A stretch of 64,000 nt of DNA, taken from positions 197,957,758 to 198,021,757 of the forward strand of contig OY856188.1 in the NCBI GenBank assembly GCA_963693315.1. Reading direction: 5' to 3'. The stretch comes from Diogma glabrata (lineage: Eukaryota > Arthropoda > Insecta > Diptera > Cylindrotomidae). Shown piece after piece: positions 57,431 through 64,000 of this stretch; the stretch's first letter is position 1; each line of letters begins with the position of its first letter. Position numbers and translations under genes: made by a program. The notes under the pieces are model-generated. The model had not been told where the DNA came from and searched no databases. It saw nothing but the letters and a program-made list of their open reading frames with translations.

Positions 57431-57608
57431 CGTCAGCAATCGCAAAGAATTGCCGAGATTAAACTCTCGGCACTAATTCAATGGATAATGAATTAGCACC
57501 AATAGGATTAAATTTTTTAAGAAATCTCGGCATTAATTTAATATTTTTTAACTTGCGCAGGTAAATGAATAAATATATTTATTTTTCCACGACAGGGCCA
57601 TTTGACTC
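57431..57608. other. Short repeats
   Basis: 'aaatctcggcattaattta' and 'attaaactctcggcactaat' are local direct repeats; non-coding. Confidence 0.4.
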
Positions 57609-58269
57609 CATTTGGCAGGGTTGCCATTTGACTCCAATTGGGATTTGTTAACTTCTTTTTAGCTCGACTAGCGCCGACTCGTCAGAAAAACGATATCTTC
57701 ACCTTCCAAAAATCTCTGTTTTTGTAATTATAGAAATAAAAAATTAATGAAACAACTTAATATCGAAAATAGTATGGAAATAATCGCCTGACTTTAATTC
57801 ATAATGCTACGGTTCAAATCTGTGCTGACTTTCACACCACTGATTGCGACCGGATTAGGCTCTAATGCGGCGTGGTACACTTTAAACTATCCAGGTCAAA
57901 TCAGACAACCGGATTATAGGATCGACTGAACCAGGACAAATAAGGTATATTCAAGGATAGAGAAATCATATTTGATTTCTAAGTGTTGGCTGTGAGAACT
58001 TCATCTAGTCCACCCTGATACGGCCAGGACGATAAAAGCATATGCCAGAACCAGTGCCGGATTTACAATCTTGGCTGACTGGACCAAACACGATCTGCTG
58101 CCTGCCCCTCTTTTATGAAAAAATTATAATGGTGGTACTATGTGGGGCTGTGTGCGAAACGACGAAATAATAACAGGTGCTAATTATTTATTGTCATAAT
58201 TTTGTCTTTTAAAATTTATATTCACCATAACTAAACGAATTTGGTAAAGCTTTTTAGCATCATCAAATT

Positions 58270-58563
58270 ATGACAGAAGAATACCAAATTATAACAGAAG
58301 ACTTTTTAAGTGCCAAAGTGGTTCTTGATTTTGATTTCATTCAATCTAACCTCACTTTATATTTACCTTTCTCATATGAAGATTGGATTTGTATATCTTT
58401 ACGATTAATTCAACAAATTCAACAAAAGTTTCTGTCAAATATCATACACAGCCTATTTCATAAATTCACAATAAGTTCTAATCATAATTGCTTAGTCAAG
58501 AGTCTTGCTTGTGGTTGCTTTTTGACTAATCCAAAATATTTACGTAATTTGCACTTTGTCTAA
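58270..58563 (+). other. 97-codon ORF in unit A, unassigned
   Basis: Reads MTEEYQIITEDFLSAKVVL..., with no recognised motif; identical in unit B (60951-61244). Identity reflects the recent duplication, not selection. Confidence 0.2.
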
Positions 58564-58869
58564 TACTCGATGGAACGTCCTGTGCACTCCCTTACTTGCA
58601 TCTAATTACAGTTTATCGCTAAATCGACTATCTGACACACTCTGGTTCGCTAGATCAGATGCTTGTAAAAGGTTAACTTAGGAATATATTGAGAAAAATG
58701 TTACTGGTACATGGCCGCCTTAATAAGCTAAACTTATTAGACAATGCTGTTATTTTAATCATGTGGAATAAATACGGTTCTGTGCAGATTTCATGCAGTT
58801 ACTAAGAAGCTGCAGTTCATTTACATTGACGTAAGCTAGGTAGCTGTCCTTTATAATTCTTAGTACAAT

Positions 58870-59430
58870 TATATTATTGAGCTCCGTGATGCGTTTGAAA
58901 ATTTTGAAGAGATGGCAATGGAAAAATTTGGACTACAAGAATATCATGAATGAAGTGAACAGAAAAAATAGACGAAGAACGTTGCAAGTTGATGAAACCC
59001 GAGAAGAAGAAAGTCATTACGCCCGTAACAACCGTAAAAAGTTTCGTGTTGGCACAGACCTCGCCATCGTAGACCGCTTGTTGATTGAGCTTTATAAACG
59101 CCAGAAAGTTTATAACGAAGTCTCTGTAAAATTCTGAGTTTCTTTAAATCACGAATATCCCAATATAGTATATCAGAAGTCACAACTGCTACGAGATTAC
59201 ATAGTTCAATGTATCCCATCAACTTGGATAAATCATTAATCGACGAATGTGTGCATATTAAAAATTACACAGAAGTACTCAGCAAGGATGTACCAAGAAC
59301 TGCTCTGGAAATGTGTAAAATGATAAGAGAGAAGAATCTCCGGACTGCTTCGCAGAACAATCATTTTTCGCGATAAAACGCATCAAGGATACGTTGCTAC
59401 ATCTTTTGTATCCATTGCTTATCATAATAT
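58870..59430 (+). pseudogene. hAT transposase C-terminal relic (unit A)
   Basis: Frames shift but the order matches the hAT/ZMYM1-type C-terminus: IELRDAFENFEEMAMEKFG, FRVGTDLAIVDRLLIELYKR, QKVYNEVSVKF (to 59137), MYPINLDKSLIDECVHIKNY, LEMCKMIREKNLRT, and a CFAEQSFFAIKRIKDTLL-like reading, which is the hAT dimerisation signature (family CSAERSFSALKRIK). At least three frame breaks. The 86-codon + ORF 58877-59137 is only part of it. Confidence 0.6.
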
Positions 59431-60950
59431 TTGATAAAGCGATGGAGCAAAGCTGCATTAAAATCCTTTCCCTCTGCCTTTAGTAGATGTAATACCAATA
59501 TCATTTATGGGCAACAATAGCAAACACAACATTTTCCCATAAATCTCCATAGCAGCTTTATTATTGCGCAACGAATCTAAGAACTTTGCTTGTTTATGCA
59601 TATAATGTTGCCTGTAGGTACACTTTGCACAATGCAGGGCGCATAGCGCATTCATAATCGGTCATGGACGATTTGCCTTCCAGACTATAAAATTGATTAA
59701 ATAATTTCACTATAATTTAATGTAATTTTTGATGAAACACAAATCGATTAAATTATTTCATTATAATTTATATGCCTGAAAATGCTGTTTGATATATTGA
59801 AAAAATGTTTATAACAGGCTTCAGTCTTTCTCACAGGATTGGTAACTATTGTCTGTCTAGAAATATTTAAGAATTTAGGTAACGCACATAATCATACAAT
59901 TTTTCATTACCGTTTTCATATATTCGATATGGATAATCAAAAATTAATTAATTTTGAACAAAAATAATATGAATATGAACTTGTTTTTATAAATAAAAAT
60001 CAATCGGAACGAAAAAAACGCTTGCTCATGAGAAAAGCAATTGAATATTTGTATAATATTCTATGAGGCACTCCTCAGCCCCACTGGTTTGCATCCGTTT
60101 TTTATTAATGTTTTCGCCACTATTTCGTCATACATGGCTTGCTGGTCATATTCATGACTGTATTAGTCCCTGGGCTGGCGCCGAATTCATGTGATGATTA
60201 CCACATATTTCATCAAGGACTTCGTGAGGCGCCTGTCGTTGATGAGCCCGAAAACATTTGTTCTGCGATTTGTCTCAAATTGGCCGCTTCATTTGGCAGG
60301 GTTGCCATTTGACTCCAATTGGGATTTGTTAACTTCTTTTTAGCTCGACTAGCGCCGACTCGTCAGAAAAACGATATCTTCACCTTCCAAAAATCTCTGT
60401 TTTTGTAATTATAGAAATAAAAAATTAATGAAACAACTTAATATCGAAAATAGTATGGAAATAATCGCCTGACTTTAATTCATAATGCTACGGTTCAAAT
60501 CTGTGCTGACTTTCACACCACTGATTGCGACCGGATTAGGCTCTAATGCGGCGTGGTACACTTTAAACTATCCAGGTCAAATCAGACAACCGGATTATAG
60601 GATCGACTGAACCAGGACAAATAAGGTATATTCAAGGATAGAGAAATCATATTTGATTTCTAAGTGTTGGCTGTGAGAACTTCATCTAGTCCACCCTGAT
60701 ACGGCCAGGACGATAAAAGCATATGCCAGAACCAGTGCCGGATTTACAATCTTGGCTGACTGGACCAAACACGATCTGCTGCCTGCCCCTCTTTTATGAA
60801 AAAATTATAATGGTGGTACTATGTGGGGCTGTGTGCGAAACGACGAAATAATAACAGGTGCTAATTATTTATTGTCATAATTTTGTCTTTTAAAATTTAT
60901 ATTCACCATAACTAAACGAATTTGGTAAAGCTTTTTAGCATCATCAAATT

Positions 60951-61244
60951 ATGACAGAAGAATACCAAATTATAACAGAAGACTTTTTAAGTGCCAAAGT
61001 GGTTCTTGATTTTGATTTCATTCAATCTAACCTCACTTTATATTTACCTTTCTCATATGAAGATTGGATTTGTATATCTTTACGATTAATTCAACAAATT
61101 CAACAAAAGTTTCTGTCAAATATCATACACAGCCTATTTCATAAATTCACAATAAGTTCTAATCATAATTGCTTAGTCAAGAGTCTTGCTTGTGGTTGCT
61201 TTTTGACTAATCCAAAATATTTACGTAATTTGCACTTTGTCTAA
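60951..61244 (+). other. 97-codon ORF in unit B, unassigned
   Basis: Copy of 58270-58563, same predicted residues; no known family. Confidence 0.2.
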
Positions 61245-61550
61245 TACTCGATGGAACGTCCTGTGCACTCCCTTACTTGCATCTAATTACAGTTTATCGC
61301 TAAATCGACTATCTGACACACTCTGGTTCGCTAGATCAGATGCTTGTAAAAGGTTAACTTAGGAATATATTGAGAAAAATGTTACTGGTACATGGCCGCC
61401 TTAATAAGCTAAACGTATTAGACAATGCTGTTATTTTAATCATGTGGAATAAATACGGTTCTGTGCAGATTTCATGCAGTTACTAAGAAGCTGCAGTTCA
61501 TTTACATTGACGTAAGCTAGGTAGCTGTCCTTTATAATTCTTAGTACAAT

Positions 61551-62112
61551 TATATTATTGAGCTCCGTGATGCGTTTGAAAATTTTGAAGAGATGGCAAT
61601 GGAAAAATTTGGACTACAAGAATATCATGAATGAAGTGAACAGAAAAAATAGACGAAGAACGTTGCAAGTTGATGAAACCCGAGAAGAAGAAAGTCATTA
61701 CGCCCGTAACAACCGTAAAAAGTTTCGTGTTGGCACAGACCTCGCCATCGTAGACCGCTTGTTGATTGAGCTTTATAAACGCCAGAAAGTTTATAACGAA
61801 GTCTCTGTAAAATTCTGAGTTTCTTTAAATCACGAATATCCCAATATAGTATATCAGAAGTCACAACTGCTACGAGATTACATAGTTCAATGTATCCCAT
61901 CAACTTGGATAAATCATTAATCGACGAATGTGTGCATATTAAAAATTACACAGAAGTACTCAGCAAGGATGTACCAAGAACTGCTCTGGAAATGTGTAAA
62001 ATGATAAGAGAGAAGGATCTCCGGACTGCTTCGCAGAACAATCATTTTTCGCGATAAAACGCATCAAGGATACGTTGCTACATCTTTTGTATTCATTGCT
62101 TATCATAATATA
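61551..62112 (+). pseudogene. hAT transposase C-terminal relic (unit B)
   Basis: Duplicate of 58870-59430 with the same frame breaks, showing that the relic was already dead before the duplication. One difference changes EKNLRT to EKDLRT. Confidence 0.6.
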
Positions 62113-62849
62113 TGATAAAGCGATGGAGCAAAGCTGCATTAAAATCCTTTCCCTCTGCCTTTAGTAGATGTAATACCAATATCATTTATGGGCAACAATA
62201 GCAAACACAACATTTTCCCATAAATCTCCATAGCAGCTTTATTATTGCGCAACGAATCCAAGAACTTTGCTTGTTTATGCATATAAGGTTGCCTGTAGGT
62301 ACACTTTGCGCAATGCAGGGCGCATAGCGCATTCATAATCGGTCATGGACGATTTGCCTTCCAGACTATAAAATTGATTAAATAATTTCACTATAATTTA
62401 ATGTAATTTTTGATGAAACACAAATCGATTAAATTATTTCATTATAATTTATATGCCTGAAAATGCTGTTTGATATATTGAAAAAATGTTTATAACAGGC
62501 TTCAGTCTTTCTCACAGGATTGGTAACTATTGTCTGTCTAGAAATATTTAAGAATTTAGGTAACGCACATAATCATACAATTTTTCATTACCGTTTTCAT
62601 ATATTCGATATGGATAATCAAAAATTAATTAATTTTGAACAAAAATAATATGAATATGAACTTGTTTTTATAAATAAAAATCAATCGGAACGAAAAAAAA
62701 CGCTTGCTCATGAGAAAAGCAATTGAATATTTGTATAATATTCTATGAGGCACTCCTCAGCCCCACTGGTTTGCATCCGTTTTTTATTAATGTTTTCGCC
62801 ACTATTTCGTCATACATGGCTTGCTGGTCATATTCATGACTGTATTAGT

Positions 62850-63335
62850 CCCTGGGCTGGCGCCGAATTCATGTGATGATTACCACATATTTCATCAAGG
62901 ACTTCGTGAGGCGCCTGTCGTTGATGAGCCCGAAAACATTTGTTCTGCGATTTGTCTCAAATTGGCCGCTTTTGCGTTCGGCAAGCTCCGAAAAATGCCG
63001 ATTGCCCACGATCTTGTAAATTTGCTACCGCGTTTTTTTTAACTCTGGGGGTTGGAAATTTGTTTTAGAACAAGAGGGTTGTCCGACTAAAATGTGTCTG
63101 CTATTGTCGAGTGCGACAACTGACATTTTGGTATGTTTGGGTTGTCGGACTAGACAATAGCAGACAAATTTTTGTCGGAAGGTTACCTTCGTGTTTTAAA
63201 TCAAATTTCCAACCCCCATCGTTAAAAAAACAAAAATCCACAAGATCCCGGGCAATCGGTATTTTTCGGAGCTTGCCGAATGCAAAAGCGGCCGACTTGA
63301 GAAAAATCGCAGAACAAATGTTTTCGGGCATGGAT
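62850..63335. repeat. Dispersed palindromic repeat (same family as 35.5 kb)
   Basis: Left arm from gagcccgaaaacatttgttc (62926) pairs with the right arm ending aacaaatgttttcgggc (63331). The inner arms (gttcggcaagctccgaaaaa; complement at 63255-63285) and a central pair around tgtcggactagacaatagca complete a 400-bp hairpin. ORFs on both strands here are by-products of the palindrome. Confidence 0.8.
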
Positions 63336-64000
63336 TCATAGCCCATCTCGTTGTGTCGCAGGTGAAAATTGTGTTGGCTAAATGATCTACAATACTTTTA
63401 GTTGCAGGATCTAGGAGGGTCTCAATGCAGCTAGTGGTGTACGTACCACTTGGTTTGCAGATTGAGCCTCGAGGGTTTGTGTGATCAGACGACATCAATT
63501 TTTGGCGTCGAACGTCGCATTGCAGAGTTCTTTCCAGCTATTTTTTTATTTTTTTCTGATTGTCTGAGTTCTTTATTATTAGTCCGCATGGAGGGATTTA
63601 TTGTTTTGTAAATTTAAAAAAAAAAATTTTTATTTTGGATCTACAACCCCGCGTACTCCAGTCCCTCCTATTAACATACGAGCTAACGTCGAGATATCAC
63701 ATACCACTGGCAATACCAGTGAGACGTCACTAGCCAAGGTGACATCTTAGGGGTGGTGGCGGATGAACTGTATTCAGTCAACGGTAGCACCCTCAATCTT
63801 AGCTGTGAAATAATCATTGATGATGAGACGCTATTGCTTCCTCGAAGAAACGAGCCTTCATATAACTATGTGTGGGCTGTAATCATTAAGAAAGACAGTG
63901 CGTCACAGGATCAAGGAATATGCGACCGGCTGGATTATTGGCAACTACAATTTTGATTTGTTTCAGCAAATTTTTGTAAAAATTTGCTAATTACTTTTTA
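63336..64000. other. No gene assigned; possible LINE debris
   Basis: Balanced base composition up to 63530. Minus-strand reading CKPSGTYTTSCIETLLDPAT, KSIVDHLANTIF faintly resembles LINE endonuclease-RT linkers, without a diagnostic motif. The + ORF 63753-63956 (67 codons) is not recognised. Confidence 0.3.

Larger units (their letters stand above)
57609..60289 (+). repeat. 2.68-kb tandem duplication, unit A
   Basis: Position 57609 matches 60290 and the match holds to 60289/62971. By eye I find about seven substitutions and one extra A in unit B, so identity is above 99%. Unit A ends within the left part of a palindromic repeat (…ggccgctt), where it joins unit B (catttggcaggg). Confidence 0.95.
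60290..62971 (+). repeat. 2.68-kb tandem duplication, unit B
   Basis: Second head-to-tail copy of 57609-60289, one base longer (an A-run at ~62692-62700). It continues at its 3' end into the complete palindromic repeat 62929-63331. Confidence 0.95.

Noticed and set aside
58944..59222. 92-codon minus ORF (and its copy at 61625-61903)
   Set aside because: Antisense to the hAT relic, whose + strand text matches the transposase family.
62821..63346. ORFs on both strands reading AFAFGKLRKxPIA
   Set aside because: Same palindromic repeat read from both arms; the symmetry explains the similar peptides.

Overview
The window is nuclear DNA from an insect, possibly a dipteran. It is strongly AT-rich and has no bacterial-style operons, rRNA or CRISPR. 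It carries spliceosomal genes with very short introns (59-64 bp in the polycystin gene), two eukaryotic tRNA genes, and dense layers of LINEs, SINEs, Ty3/Gypsy remnants, hAT remnants and short inverted-repeat DNA elements. Family calls come from reading translations by eye; no database search was possible.

Host genes are few. (1) 18.9-20.9 kb: a four-exon polycystin-2-like cation channel (Pkd2). (2) 21.3-21.8 kb: a canonical three-exon NDUFA4 gene (small mitochondrial respiratory-chain subunit). (3) 41.0-44.9 kb: two further, divergent NDUFA4-like genes in tandem, the second with a LINE lodged in its last intron. (4) 52.8 and 54.2 kb: tRNA-Val(UAC) and a tRNA-Ile(AAU) with two stem mismatches. 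(5) 53.4-53.7 kb: what looks like a 5'UTR plus a very short first coding exon of an unidentified + strand gene.

The rest is mostly transposon strata. 0-6.9 kb: a LINE (called LINE-A here) split by inverted-repeat elements and partly duplicated in tandem. 7.3-8.2 kb: nested MITEs. 8.5-15.7 kb: an almost complete but decayed LINE on the minus strand (LINE-B: PHD-finger ORF1, endonuclease, reverse transcriptase), interrupted by a GTT-TSD element and a hAT element that each carry a further small element. 16.7-18.8 kb: three more MITEs. 23.2-27.5 kb: R1-like and Gypsy remnants with a SINE, a LINE and a fold-back inside. 28.5-31 kb: tandem repeats, a (TA)n tract and a LINE 5' fragment. 31.7-38.5 kb: LINE-A pieces, palindromic elements and a Gly/His-type minisatellite. 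39.2-40.1 kb: one TA-TSD element inside another. 43.2-50.1 kb: LINE-A copies and SINEs. 51.9-52.6 and 57.0-57.4 kb: C-terminal ends of RNase H-bearing LINEs. 57.6-63.0 kb: a 2.68-kb head-to-tail duplication carrying a broken hAT transposase, ending inside a palindromic repeat.

The most interesting signals are the divergent NDUFA4-like pair, several fold-back families sharing GC-rich GGGCC-like ends (four with a 3-bp TAA or TTG duplication), and two tandem duplications that both break at inverted repeats.
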